A stretch of DNA of 64,000 nt from Dichetophora obliterata (GCA_963920525.1 OY986435.1:97844615-97908614); one strand, 5' to 3'. Shown: positions 10,137 to 23,648, counted from the first letter of the stretch. Made by a program: numbers and translations. The notes: generated by a model not told the origin, from the letters alone.

Positions 10137-13100
10137 CAACATGATTTTTTGATATTTCTTATGGTCAAGTCAAAAACATATTAAGTCCCACAAAGTCCTT
10201 AAAAATCGTTTATTTGTGAATGACACAGTTTTTATTAAATCCTGATAAATTCTATTTGCGATACTTATGACATTTCTGATTCAATTCATTCCTTCAAAAC
10301 TTAACTAAAAACTTAACTCAACTCTTAACTAGTTGCACATTATTTGACACATGACAAAACCTTTCTAGCATCTCTCCTGAGACTTTAAACTTTTGAGATT
10401 ACATTAAAAATTTTATAGAGAAATGAGTATTCATAAATTTTACTCCATCCAAAGACCACGTTCATAGTAGACGCTTTGGCTGAAGCTGATTCATAAAGCT
10501 GCTTTGTCGAGCTTTTCTTGATCAAAGTGAACGCTTATTCAACGCTTCACAAAATAGCTTCTTGAGCTTATTGGAGCAATCGAGATGGAGATATAAACGC
10601 TGAAAAGCATTAAAAAAGTAGCTTTCCTTGTGTTGTTTACTTTACCTGTATGAGAAAATTCAGTTTTGTTGATCTAACAGAAGTATGAACCTCTTGATTC
10701 CGAGCTGTAATTACAAAAATTCTATCGATAGTGATATTTAATGAAGTAGTAAAAATACAAATACAAATTACAAAGTTCGTATATAAGAGCATGCTTAACC
10801 CTTTCATGCCCGAATTAAAATAGGCTAACTATTTTTTGAGGTCAGATGCATGTAAGTCTTCATTCAAATATGAACTGAAAAAAATTTGAAAGTTCTTGGT
10901 GCCCGGGTTCGTTAGTTACTGGATGTTTCTTATTTGCACCAATGGGCAGTTATTGGACAAAATGAACACTTTTTCATTATTTTTTTTTATGTTTAACACT
11001 CTCTTACATTTACTTATTTATATTGTGCACTTGGTTTTACAATTGAACAATTATTATAATGTTTTTAAGCACTTTTTGTATAAAAACTTTTTTGCGAAAC
11101 GATCCGGATCTTGATTTCGACTATATTATTCTACGGAGAACGGCTACAACAAATAACTGCACTGAGACAAAGGGGCTCTTTAGTGCGATTACCCTTAAAC
11201 AGACATTTATGGCAAACGTATTTGATTTAATTATTATGTACTTTGTTTCAAATATGAAAGGACCTTGACATGCGATTTAAATGCAAAAATCCTTAAATTA
11301 AAGTAAAACCAAATTAAATTCAGGTGAAGCAAACTTAACTACGCGCTAAACTTAATTTAAGGATGGTGTGCATTTGAGTATTTTTGAAATGCACTTAGGT
11401 ATAATTAAATAAGTGTTTGAATAAATTATATATAATATAATTAAATTAACTAATGCATGACGTTACAAAAAACAGAAGTGATTTTTAATTTGAATTACAG
11501 AATTTGCAGAACTTTCTAAGTTGGGCAAGACTTTTTGCATAAAACTTTTTTAAGAGGGTTTGAATTAAGATAAGTTTAGTTTCAAAGTGTTTTTTTTTAT
11601 TAGGCTTTTTGATCTCGCGTTACGTTAATTAAATTTTTATTGCAGTTCAATTCGGTAATTACGTAATAAGGTAGTAAAGTAATTATGTAATTTAGTTATT
11701 AAAAAACAAATTTAATATATTGTGCCTTCCTTGCTTCAACCATTTTTTCATTATCTTTAGCCAATGCCTTCCATTTTTACTAAAACAAAAAAGCTTACGA
11801 AACATTTACTATACATGTACGAAAAAGAAAAACTACTTTTGTGAAACAGTGCAGACGCTTTGATCATCGTAGTTAATGAATTTATGTAGAAATTTCTTGA
11901 ATAAAAAAATGAAAATGTTTCTCATTGATAATATCATAAAATTGTAAGCTTTTAATAGGTTTTAATTTTTTGGTCACGATAGACTTTTTCCTGGAAATGT
12001 CCATAGTATATACACAAAGCGTATTTCTTAACATAAATGATGTTGCTGCGTTTGCAAATTTAATACAAAGCAATTTCAAAGCAAGCAAAATTAAAAAAAA
12101 AGCCCTAACTACGATTACGAACGAAATGTTATATTCAAGCGTACAATTTTTTTAACTCAAAAACACAGTATTTTAAAAAAATTTAATGGACAAGAAATAA
12201 AGCCTCAAATTTTTTATTTATTACCATCGTTTAATTAATTAATTGTGCTTAACTGTTTAGTGTTAGCAATTTACGAATTAATGCACAAAAAACAATCTTA
12301 TTTCTCACAACAGGCTTGCTTGACACCAACAAGTCAAACAATTTATTATGGCACCTTGTTATTAATTAAATCCATTCAAGTGTAAATAACATTTTTCAAC
12401 ACACAAAGATACGTATACTCACACATGTGCACGACAAACACGCACTTCCGCCAAGTGTCCCATATCTGTGGGTGGTCACGAAGAACTTTACTAAAATAAG
12501 AGCTTTTTACTTGGCTCAAAAGCTTATGTTAAAAAAACACATTTGTGCGTGTACACAGTATCACACAAACTTTCAACATGCTTATCCCAGTTTTAAAAGG
12601 AGCCCTGCTGTATTTCTGTCGGCAACATGTCTTGGAAGTTTAGCAGACATGCTCGCCTCCATGCCCTCTTATATCTTTTTTCTAGAGGCATGTCTTAGGA
12701 CAGCATGTCTATCAAATGAACTGGTGTAGCAGCAATGCTGCATGCATAATATTTCTATTCGTAACACTGCCATGCAAAGCTTCTTCAGATGATAAGCCGT
12801 TCGGAGTCGGCATAAAACTCGCAGGTCCAGTTCTCGATAATTTCTGTTCAAACATTTAATAACATGCACAGCACAATTGATCAATTGAAGCTCGGTAAAA
12901 GCCCTTTCAAGGGCTGGAATGGCCAGTTTTTTTATGTTTATAATTCTTTCAACATAGTTTCAGCGAGTATCCAAGGCAAGTTACGTCTAAGCTTATTACA
13001 ATTTTTAAAAACTAGGAAAATACTTTTGAAGATCAGAAAAGAAGTGTAACAGAAGTTACATTTTATTTAATTTAACCCATATACCTATATCATTATATTT

Positions 13101-13167
13101 ACAAAAACAAATTCAAATTAATTACATCACAGTTGTTCTTATTTATACATCATTCATTTTACTTAAA
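10137..13167. other. AT-rich noncoding stretch
   Basis: About 3 kb with no supported gene or element. It contains only short open frames lacking recognisable motifs. It ends at the target duplication TACGT (13168-13172) of the BEL/Pao array. Confidence 0.55.
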
Positions 13168-13172
13168 TACGT

Positions 13173-13919
13173 TGTTCGAGTTCCAAAAAAAACACTCACA
13201 AGGTTTTTATTATAATAATAATATTTTGCATTGAGTGTATGTAGAATAACAAAATAACTTGCTTCGCTAATCGAATGTTGTTGTTGCCATCATGCACAAG
13301 TTTTGTTTTCGTACTCATCTGCACCTGCAAATAATATTTTGTACTGACCTTCAAATATTTCATCACATTTGTAGCAATAAGCAACTAATCACGCCACTTT
13401 TCGGTAAAATTCTTTTACTTCATCATCATCTTCGACACCACCACCAACACCACCACCCCCACCTCCACACTTCATCGTCGACTCCATGCATGGAAAAAAC
13501 AAGTTCACATTGTCGTACCAACAACAACAACCACCTGCTCTTTGTCATCGCTTAGGTCACATTTTTGGATAATCAACAACAACAACAACAACAACACACA
13601 TCGTTCACCGCTAAGCAAGTAGTAATGGAAAAGTACGTGCATAAAAAATGCAATTGGTGGCGCGACGTTTCTCCCCATATAATTGTTTTCGCTGCTGCTA
13701 GGGTCGCATCAGCATCACTAAAAACTACCTACTCACTTCTCGCTTTATCTTCGCACGGAACAGCCAACATTTCTTACTGCAGCAAATAAAACTATAAAAT
13801 CATTAGAGTTGAATTAGAGTTAATAAAATTAATTTACATAGAAAGTTTTTCTTTTTGCTTTTTTCTTAATTTTGGCTGCGATTAATAAAGGAACCAAAAA
13901 AGGCTTTGGCTCCTCACCA
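13173..13919 (+). repeat. BEL/Pao LTR, copy 1 (5')
   Basis: A 747-bp direct terminal repeat, TGTTCGAG to CTCACCA. AATAAA-like signals lie in the GCAAATAAAACTATAAAATC segment near 13785. The short open frames inside (13292-13555 and 13565-13789) recur in every LTR and are not treated as genes. Confidence 0.93.
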
Positions 13920-13923
13920 TTTT

Positions 13924-13941
13924 TGGTCCTTCGAGCCGGAT
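13924..13941 (+). promoter_or_regulatory. Primer binding site, tRNA-Tyr type
   Basis: TGGTCCTTCGAGCCGGAT begins four bases after the LTR. Its complement ends in TCGAAGGACCA, which fits the 3' end of an insect tyrosine tRNA (acceptor 5' strand CCTTCGA). The tRNA assignment is from general knowledge. The same site recurs at 19162. Confidence 0.75.
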
Positions 13942-13958
13942 ATTCGCAAGGAACATCC

Positions 13959-16900
13959 ATGGAAGACAATTTATTGGAATTCGAGGCTGAGGAGACCCTT
14001 ACTCCCCAGCGCACCAATGCATCGCACCAGGCGCGAGTTAAAAGGTTGCAACGGCAACAAATTATAGATCGCATTGGACGATTGAAGACAGCGGAGGACT
14101 GGCAGAACATGTCAGTACATCAACTTGAGGTGAAATTATCGCTCCTTGAACGCCATTACGAGACCTTTGACCGAGTGCAGTGCGATCTGGAGTACCTCGA
14201 CGTAAATGAATTTCTGTGTGACCACCGGACAACGTTCGAAACCTCATTTGCTGAATTAAAAGCTTTGCTTATCGAAGCAAAAGCAGTCGCCCGCAGTGAC
14301 AGCGCTGTAGACACCTTAAGCAGCACACGCATTGCTCCACCAAATACATCGTCGTCGCTCAAGCATCTGAACTTGCCAAAGTTGCAGCTGACAAGATTCA
14401 GTGGACTCCATCGCGAGTGGCTGGACTTTTTTAGCATGTTCTCGGTGCTTATCCACAACAATGCTGAGCTGACAAATATTGAAAAGTTTCAATACTTGCG
14501 TTCCTGCTTAACTGACGATGCAGCGCGGCTTGTGCAAGCACTTGAGGTCACTGCAGAGAATTATCATCGTGCGCTTGAGCTTCTGACTAGCAGGTATGAC
14601 AATAAAAGGTACATCTTTCAAGCTCACTTAAAGCATATTTTTAATGTCCAAAATATTTTCAAATGCAATGTGGCGTCAATTCGCGAGTTTGTTGATGCAG
14701 TTAATGCAAATCTGCGCGCAATGCAGTCACTCGCTTCGAGAGCTCAAATTGGTGATGGTATTCTTCTGCATTTAATTACATCGAAATTAGATCAAGACAC
14801 CCAGACCAAGTGGGAAGAAGAAGTTGCCTCCAAATGCGACTGCGGTGTTGCGTTTCAACTACCGACATGGGAAGACTTATCGATGTTTTTGGAAAGGCGC
14901 TGCCAAACCTTCGATATAATTGAAGCCAATCGATCACCGCACAACCCGCCAACGAGTACACTTGCATCGCAACATCGTTCATCGTCATCGGCTGCAAAGG
15001 CAAACCGCATTCAACAAGTCACTCTCGTCACTAGCAACTCGCAACAATCAAAATGCAAATTTTGCAACACCACACCCAACCACAACGCATTCGTATGCTC
15101 AAAATTTATGGATTTGAGTCCAATGGACCGCTACAACTTGGTCAAACGTCTAAATTTGTGTTTAAATTGCTTAGCAGCAAATCATGTCTCAAGCAATTGT
15201 CCATCACTTAACCGCTGTCAACAGTGTCATGTAAGTCACCACACTCTCCTCCATAGACAGAAAACTATCACCAACGACGGATCAGCAGCAAACAACCATG
15301 AAGCTAAACCAAGTGGAGGCCAATCCACTGTCTTTCAAATATCACAAGACAAAGCGGAGGTTTTATTGGGCACCGCTCACATTCAACTGTGCAATTCTGC
15401 AGGCGTGTCTATCATTGCTCGCGCTCTTTTAGATTCAGCCTCTCAGCTGAACTTCATAACAGAACGAATGGCTAATCATCTTCGAGTTTCACGAACAAGG
15501 GTCAACATGGATTTAGTTGGAATTGGTTCAAACGTCACGAATGCTCAGTATGCTTGCTATCTCATTATAAAATCATTGCACACTGGTTATTCAACAATTA
15601 TTGATGCCGTCATCATACCTGCAATAACAGCTTGCCAACCACGTCAGTCTATATGTATTCAAAATTGGAACATACCAAAAAATGTGAACTTAGCCGATTG
15701 TACTTTTAACAAGCCAGGGCCCGTTGATTGCCTCCTTGGTGCTGGCATATTCTACGATTTACTTCTAGTTGGACAAATTAAAATGCAAAATTCTCTACCG
15801 CTGCTTCAAAAAACCACGCTGGGATGGATAGTCTCAGGGCCATACTCCACGTCATCAAGTGTGTCATCATCGTTGTCACCATCCAGTTCGATTAGAGCAC
15901 CTGCAGTTTGTGTTACCACCTCACTTCAAGCTCATCTTGACGCATCTCTAGAGAAATTTTGGAACATCGAAAACAACTTGTCGTCATCATCGCATTTTTC
16001 AAGAGAGGAAATGGAGTGTGAAATATTCTTTCGGGACACAACCAGACGATGCCCCGTAAGTAACAAATTTATTGTCAGGTTGCCCTTTAAAGCAGATCCA
16101 AAATCGTTGGGACAATCACTTGAAATTGCTCGAAAAAGGTTTGCATCATTAGAAAATCGACTCAGTCGCAATCCATCACTTCACCAAGAGTATTCTCAAT
16201 TCATCGACGAATACATAAAGCTGCATCATATGGTTCCACTACAAAACCATCACCAAGTTAAGAGCACATCGTCGTACTACATTCCACATCACTGCGTTGT
16301 GAAAGCGGACAGTAGCTCAACTAAGCTTAGAGTCGTTTTCGATGCGTCATGCCGAACGTCATCCGGAAAGTCACTCAACGACATTTTAAGGATAGGACCT
16401 ACAATTCAAGATGACATCTTTACTATCTTAAGCCGTTTTCGCCGCCATAAATACGTTTTAGTTGCCGACATAGTAAAGATGTACCGCCAAATCATTGTCG
16501 ACAAAGAAGACGCTCAGTGGCAACGAATTCTGTGGAGAAATGAACCTAGCGACCTGATCACAACCTTCCAACTTCAAACTGTTACTTATGGTACATGTTG
16601 CGCACCATATTTAGCCGTAAAGTGTTTACAACAGCTGGCAAAGGAAGAAGCACTTTCTTTTCCTATTGGGTCAGCAGTCACTCTAAAAGATTTTTACGTA
16701 GACAATTTGATGACTGGCAGCGAAACCATCGAGGACACCATTCGCATAAAGGAACAAGTCGTTCAGCTTCTTGAACGTGGCGGTTTTCCACTTCGCAAAT
16801 TTGCTGCAAATCATCCAAAAATTATCGAAGACGTTCCACTGGCTGACAGAGAAGCAACTCTTATACTAGACAGCACGGAATACATTAAGGCTCTCGGTTT

Positions 16901-17627
16901 ACGATGGTCACCATCAGACGACAATTTTTTCTTCGGCTACAACAAACAAACTTCTTCGAAATCTACAAAAAGAGCAATACTATCACACATAGCCAGTTTC
17001 TTCGACCCGCTGGGAATCCTAAATCCAATTATTTTATCATGTAAGATCTTTATGCAACTTCTGTGGAAATTAAAGCTGCACTGGGACGAGAGCCTTCCTC
17101 AAAATGTTGCTACTTTATGGGAGAATCTTCATCAGCAATTTGCAGACATTGGCGAAATTCGCATTCCAAGGTTGGTAGCATTTCATTCGTACTCACAAAT
17201 TCACGCTTTTTCAGACGCCAGCACTAAGGCTTACGGCGCGTGCATATATGTGGTGTCAACTCTTGAAAGCGGCACAGCATCATCCCTGCTCTGTGCAAAA
17301 TCTCGTGTAGCTCCGACCAAAGAAGTAAGTTTGCCGCGACTGGAACTGTGCGCAGCATTATTGTTGGCAGAATTGCTGCAGTCAGTTAATGAGATCTACC
17401 CAGCCTCGCCAGAAAATATCTACTGTTGGACAGATTCTTCAATCACTCTAGCTTGGATTAAGGGTGAGCCGTGCCGCTGGACTCCGTTTGTCGCAAACAG
17501 GGTCCAGAATTTATTCGACTCAAAGAGCAGCAGTGGCCTAATGACGAGTCAATGTTACCTGAACACCCTCCAGAGCAACGCAAACAAGCTATTGTGTTAT
17601 TGGTTGAACCAGCAGCAGATCTCATAA
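13959..17627 (+). pseudogene. BEL/Pao Gag-Pol, copy 1, RNase H end deleted
   Basis: One fused frame; I choose the ATG at 13959 because the upstream ATG at 13872 lies inside the LTR. Order from this start: Gag with a DUF1759-like region at about residues 137-280 (LPKLQLTRFSG), Cys/His knuckles at about 365-430 (CKFC, CLNC, CQQC), retropepsin with DSAS at about 490, RT at about 790-1000 and RNase H from about 1085 (SDAS, LELCAALL, TDSS). The RT box is YVDN (residues 913-916), not YVDD, so the second aspartate is missing. At about 17500 a deletion removes the end of RNase H and shifts the frame, so the last 40 or so residues are out of frame. It would normally encode the structural and replication proteins; it is probably non-functional. 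Confidence 0.85.
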
Positions 17628-18376
17628 CAAACATTAAATTTATTAACGACTACAACAAATTGCTTCGAATTTTTGCATACGTCAACCGGTTCATCACACG
17701 GACTACAAAGAAATCCGATAACTTTGAGATCGGAGCTGTAACAGCAGAAGAGCAGAAGAACACCGCACTCCAGACAGTATGCTGCTGCATACAACAAGCA
17801 ACATTTCGTGAAGAAATCAAAAATTTACAGTCCACCGCACAAGTGAATCGTCACTCTAAAATCGCATCGCTGTCACCATTTTTAAATGAAGGCCTAATCA
17901 GAGTTGGTGGCAGAATTCGTAATTCATCGCTTCCATTTGAGGCAAAACATCCAATACTTCTTCCACATTCGCATCCCTTTGTTCACACACTAATTCGGCA
18001 CCTTCATCGTCAACACCATCACGCTGGCTGCCAAACGTTGCTTCACACAAACACTGGTCTGTTGAAGAGATACCAATTTATGCAGTGGATTACACAACAA
18101 TTTTGGAATCGCTGGTACAACGAGTATCTTAAAGAGCTGCAACAAAAAACCAAGTGGACAAATACATCTCCTAATTTGCAAGTCAACGATTTGGTGGTGC
18201 TCAAAGAAGATAACCTGCCACCTCAGAAATGGGTTTTAGGCCGAGTCATTGAAACAATTCCAGGTTGGGATGGACAGGTGAGAGTGGCTGTGATCAAAAC
18301 CGCCGAAGGCAGTCACAAACGTGCGATAACAAAGTTATGCAAACTACCTCTAGAAGAAGCACCACCCCAAAAGTAA
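17510..18376 (+). pseudogene. BEL/Pao integrase remnant, copy 1, catalytic core deleted
   Basis: This frame picks up pol after the 17500 deletion (GPEFIRLKEQQWP). It includes the linker region, the first half of the zinc-binding domain (HPFVHTLIRHLHRQHHHAG) and, after a join near 18060, the C-terminal DUF5641-like domain (NDLVVLKEDNLPPQKW to the stop). The two zinc cysteines and the whole DDE catalytic core are absent. This copy therefore could not supply integrase and would depend on another element. The open frame extends back to 17471, but those first codons are not pol. Confidence 0.85.
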
Positions 18377-18397
18377 GTCTTTGAACGCATTGCGTTC

Positions 18398-18410
18398 AAG
18401 GGGGGGAGGA
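18398..18410 (+). promoter_or_regulatory. Polypurine tract, copy 1
   Basis: AAGGGGGGGAGGA immediately precedes the central LTR. This is the expected plus-strand primer position. Confidence 0.85.
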
Positions 18411-19157
18411 TGTTCGAGTTCCAAAAAAAACACTCACAAGGTTTTTATTATAATAATAATATTTTGCATTGAGTGTATGTAGAATAACAAAATAACTTGC
18501 TTCGCTAATCGAATGTTGTTGTTGCCATCATGCACAAGTTTTGTTTTCGTACTCATCTGCACCTGCAAATAATATTTTGTACTGACCTTCAAATATTTCA
18601 TCACATTTGTAGCAATAAGCAACTAATCACGCCACTTTTCGGTAAAATTCTTTTACTTCATCATCATCTTCGACACCACCACCAACACCACCACCCCCAC
18701 CTCCACACTTCATCGTCGACTCCATGCATGGAAAAAACAAGTTCACATTGTCGTACCAACAACAACAACCACCTGCTCTTTGTCATCGCTTAGGTCACAT
18801 TTTTGGATAATCAACAACAACAACAACAACAACACACATCGTTCACCGCTAAGCAAGTAGTAATGGAAAAGTACGTGCATAAAAAATGCAATTGGTGGCG
18901 CGACGTTTCTCCCCATATAATTGTTTTCGCTGCTGCTAGGGTCGCATCAGCATCACTAAAAACTACCTACTCACTTCTCGCTTTATCTTCGCACGGAACA
19001 GCCAACATTTCTTACTGCAGCAAATAAAACTATAAAATCATTAGAGTTGAATTAGAGTTAATAAAATTAATTTACATATAAAGTTTTTCTTTTTGCTTTT
19101 TTCTTAATTTTGGCTGCGATTAATAAAGGAACCAAAAAAGGCTTTGGCTCCTCACCA
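18411..19157 (+). repeat. BEL/Pao LTR, central shared copy
   Basis: Same 747-bp repeat as at 13173 and 23649. It differs from both at one position seen by eye: T at 19079 where the outer LTRs have G (13841 and 24317). It is followed by a PBS and preceded by a polypurine tract, so it is shared by both units. Confidence 0.93.
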
Positions 19158-19161
19158 TTTT

Positions 19162-19179
19162 TGGTCCTTCGAGCCGGAT
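19162..19179 (+). promoter_or_regulatory. Primer binding site, copy 2
   Basis: Identical to the site at 13924, four bases after the central LTR. Confidence 0.75.
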
Positions 19180-19196
19180 ATTCGCAAGGAACATCC

Positions 19197-22100
19197 ATGG
19201 AAGACAATTTATTGGAATTCGAGGCTGAGGAGACCCTTACTCCCCAGCGCACCAATGCATCGCACCAGGCGCGAGTTAAAAGGTTGCAACGGCAACAAAT
19301 TATAGATCGCATTGGACGATTGAAGACAGCGGAGGACTGGCAGAACATGTCAGTACATCAACTTGAGGTGAAATTATCGCTCCTTGAACGCCATTACGAG
19401 ACCTTTGACCGAGTGCAGTGCGATCTGGAGTACCTCGACGTAAATGAATTTCTGTGTGACCACCGGACAACGTTCGAAACCTCATTTGCTGAATTAAAAG
19501 CTTTGCTTATCGAAGCAAAAGCAGTCGCCCGCAGTGACAGCGCTGTAGACACCTTAAGCAGCACACGCATTGCTCCACCAAATACATCGTCGTCGCTCAA
19601 GCATCTGAACTTGCCAAAGTTGCAGCTGACAAGATTCAGTGGACTCCATCGCGAGTGGCTGGACTTTTTTAGCATGTTCTCGGTGCTTATCCACAACAAT
19701 GCTGAGCTGACAAATATTGAAAAGTTTCAATACTTGCGTTCCTGCTTAACTGACGATGCAGCGCGGCTTGTGCAAGCACTTGAGGTCACTGCAGAGAATT
19801 ATCATCGTGCGCTTGAGCTTCTGACTAGCAGGTATGACAATAAAAGGTACATCTTTCAAGCTCACTTAAAGCATATTTTTAATGTCCAAAATATTTTCAA
19901 ATGCAATGTGGCGTCAATTCGCGAGTTTGTTGATGCAGTTAATGCAAATCTGCGCGCAATGCAGTCACTCGCTTCGAGAGCTCAAATTGGTGATGGTATT
20001 CTTCTGCATTTAATTACATCGAAATTAGATCAAGACACCCAGACCAAGTGGGAAGAAGAAGTTGCCTCCAAATGCGACTGCGGTGTTGCGTTTCAACTAC
20101 CGACATGGGAAGACTTATCGATGTTTTTGGAAAGGCGCTGCCAAACCTTCGATATAATTGAAGCCAATCGATCACCGCACAACCCGCCAACGAGTACACT
20201 TGCATCGCAACATCGTTCATCGTCATCGGCTGCAAAGGCAAACCGCATTCAACAAGTCACTCTCGTCACTAGCAACTCGCAACAATCAAAATGCAAATTT
20301 TGCAACACCACACCCAACCACAACGCATTCGTATGCTCAAAATTTATGGATTTGAGTCCAATGGACCGCTACAACTTGGTCAAACGTCTAAATTTGTGTT
20401 TAAATTGCTTAGCAGCAAATCATGTCTCAAGCAATTGTCCATCACTTAACCGCTGTCAACAGTGTCATGTAAGTCACCACACTCTCCTCCATAGACAGAA
20501 AACTATCACCAACGACGGATCAGCAGCAAACAACCATGAAGCTAAACCAAGTGGAGGCCAATCCACTGTCTTTCAAATATCACAAGACAAAGCGGAGGTT
20601 TTATTGGGCACCGCTCACATTCAACTGTGCAATTCTGCAGGCGTGTCTATCATTGCTCGCGCTCTTTTAGATTCAGCCTCTCAGCTGAACTTCATAACAG
20701 AACGAATGGCTAATCATCTTCGAGTTTCACGAACAAGGGTCAACATGGATTTAGTTGGAATTGGTTCAAACGTCACGAATGCTCAGTATGCTTGCTATCT
20801 CATTATAAAATCATTGCACACTGGTTATTCAACAATTATTGATGCCGTCATCATACCTGCAATAACAGCTTGCCAACCACGTCAGTCTATATGTATTCAA
20901 AATTGGAACATACCAAAAAATGTGAACTTAGCCGATTGTACTTTTAACAAGCCAGGGCCCGTTGATTGCCTCCTTGGTGCTGGCATATTCTACGATTTAC
21001 TTCTAGTTGGACAAATTAAAATGCAAAATTCTCTACCGCTGCTTCAAAAAACCACGCTGGGATGGATAGTCTCAGGGCCATACTCCACGTCATCAAGTGT
21101 GTCATCATCGTTGTCACCATCCAGTTCGATTAGAGCACCTGCAGTTTGTGTTACCACCTCACTTCAAGCTCATCTTGACGCATCTCTAGAGAAATTTTGG
21201 AACATCGAAAACAACTTGTCGTCATCATCGCATTTTTCAAGAGAGGAAATGGAGTGTGAAATATTCTTTCGGGACACAACCAGACGATGCCCCGTAAGTA
21301 ACAAATTTATTGTCAGGTTGCCCTTTAAAGCAGATCCAAAATCGTTGGGACAATCACTTGAAATTGCTCGAAAAAGGTTTGCATCATTAGAAAATCGACT
21401 CAGTCGCAATCCATCACTTCACCAAGAGTATTCTCAATTCATCGACGAATACATAAAGCTGCATCATATGGTTCCACTACAAAACCATCACCAAGTTAAG
21501 AGCACATCGTCGTACTACATTCCACATCACTGCGTTGTGAAAGCGGACAGTAGCTCAACTAAGCTTAGAGTCGTTTTCGATGCGTCATGCCGAACGTCAT
21601 CCGGAAAGTCACTCAACGACATTTTAAGGATAGGACCTACAATTCAAGATGACATCTTTACTATCTTAAGCCGTTTTCGCCGCCATAAATACGTTTTAGT
21701 TGCCGACATAGTAAAGATGTACCGCCAAATCATTGTCGACAAAGAAGACGCTCAGTGGCAACGAATTCTGTGGAGAAATGAACCTAGCGACCTGATCACA
21801 ACCTTCCAACTTCAAACTGTTACTTATGGTACATGTTGCGCACCATATTTAGCCGTAAAGTGTTTACAACAGCTGGCAAAGGAAGAAGCACTTTCTTTTC
21901 CTATTGGGTCAGCAGTCACTCTAAAAGATTTTTACGTAGACAATTTGATGACTGGCAGCGAAACCATCGAGGACACCATTCGCATAAAGGAACAAGTCGT
22001 TCAGCTTCTTGAACGTGGCGGTTTTCCACTTCGCAAATTTGCTGCAAATCATCCAAAAATTATCGAAGACGTTCCACTGGCTGACAGAGAAGCAACTCTT

Positions 22101-22865
22101 ATACTAGACAGCACGGAATACATTAAGGCTCTCGGTTTACGATGGTCACCATCAGACGACAATTTTTTCTTCGGCTACAACAAACAAACTTCTTCGAAAT
22201 CTACAAAAAGAGCAATACTATCACACATAGCCAGTTTCTTCGACCCGCTGGGAATCCTAAATCCAATTATTTTATCATGTAAGATCTTTATGCAACTTCT
22301 GTGGAAATTAAAGCTGCACTGGGACGAGAGCCTTCCTCAAAATGTTGCTACTTTATGGGAGAATCTTCATCAGCAATTTGCAGACATTGGCGAAATTCGC
22401 ATTCCAAGGTTGGTAGCATTTCATTCGTACTCACAAATTCACGCTTTTTCAGACGCCAGCACTAAGGCTTACGGCGCGTGCATATATGTGGTGTCAACTC
22501 TTGAAAGCGGCACAGCATCATCCCTGCTCTGTGCAAAATCTCGTGTAGCTCCGACCAAAGAAGTAAGTTTGCCGCGACTGGAACTGTGCGCAGCATTATT
22601 GTTGGCAGAATTGCTGCAGTCAGTTAATGAGATCTACCCAGCCTCGCCAGAAAATATCTACTGTTGGACAGATTCTTCAATCACTCTAGCTTGGATTAAG
22701 GGTGAGCCGTGCCGCTGGACTCCGTTTGTCGCAAACAGGGTCCAGAATTTATTCGACTCAAAGAGCAGCAGTGGCCTAATGACGAGTCAATGTTACCTGA
22801 ACACCCTCCAGAGCAACGCAAACAAGCTATTGTGTTATTGGTTGAACCAGCAGCAGATCTCATAA
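19197..22865 (+). pseudogene. BEL/Pao Gag-Pol, copy 2, RNase H end deleted
   Basis: Encodes the same protein as 13959-17627, with the same YVDN box and the same deletion and frame change at the RNase H end (here near 22738). The shared defects mean the damage came before the duplication. Confidence 0.85.
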
Positions 22866-23614
22866 CAAACATTAAATTTATTAACGACTACAACAAATTG
22901 CTTCGAATTTTTGCATACGTCAACCGGTTCATCACACGGACTACAAAGAAATCCGATAACTTTGAGATCGGAGCTGTAACAGCAGAAGAGCAGAAGAACA
23001 CCGCACTCCAGACAGTATGCTGCTGCATACAACAAGCAACATTTCGTGAAGAAATCAAAAATTTACAGTCCACCGCACAAGTGAATCGTCACTCTAAAAT
23101 CGCATCGCTGTCACCATTTTTAAATGAAGGCCTAATCAGAGTTGGTGGCAGAATTCGTAATTCATCGCTTCCATTTGAGGCAAAACATCCAATACTTCTT
23201 CCACATTCGCATCCCTTTGTTCACACACTAATTCGGCACCTTCATCGTCAACACCATCACGCTGGCTGCCAAACGTTGCTTCACACAAACACTGGTCTGT
23301 TGAAGAGATACCAATTTATGCAGTGGATTACACAACAATTTTGGAATCGCTGGTACAACGAGTATCTTAAAGAGCTGCAACAAAAAACCAAGTGGACAAA
23401 TACATCTCCTAATTTGCAAGTCAACGATTTGGTGGTGCTCAAAGAAGATAACCTGCCACCTCAGAAATGGGTTTTAGGCCGAGTCATTGAAACAATTCCA
23501 GGTTGGGATGGACAGGTGAGAGTGGCTGTGATCAAAACCGCCGAAGGCAGTCACAAACGTGCGATAACAAAGTTATGCAAACTACCTCTAGAAGAAGCAC
23601 CACCCCAAAAGTAA
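22748..23614 (+). pseudogene. BEL/Pao integrase remnant, copy 2
   Basis: Same as 17510-18376: partial zinc-binding domain joined near 23298 to the DUF5641-like tail, without the DDE core. Confidence 0.85.
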
Positions 23615-23635
23615 GTCTTTGAACGCATTGCGTTC

Positions 23636-23648
23636 AAGGGGGGGAGGA
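23636..23648 (+). promoter_or_regulatory. Polypurine tract, copy 2
   Basis: Same purine run as at 18398, directly before the last LTR. Confidence 0.85.

Noticed and set aside
12427..13049. Short open frames of 61-100 codons before the BEL element
   Set aside because: No domain, no homology that I recognise, and open frames on both strands. Consistent with chance.
13292..13789. His/Gln-rich open frames of 87 and 74 codons
   Set aside because: They lie in the BEL LTR and recur in all three LTRs. The His and Gln runs come from CAC and CAA repeats.
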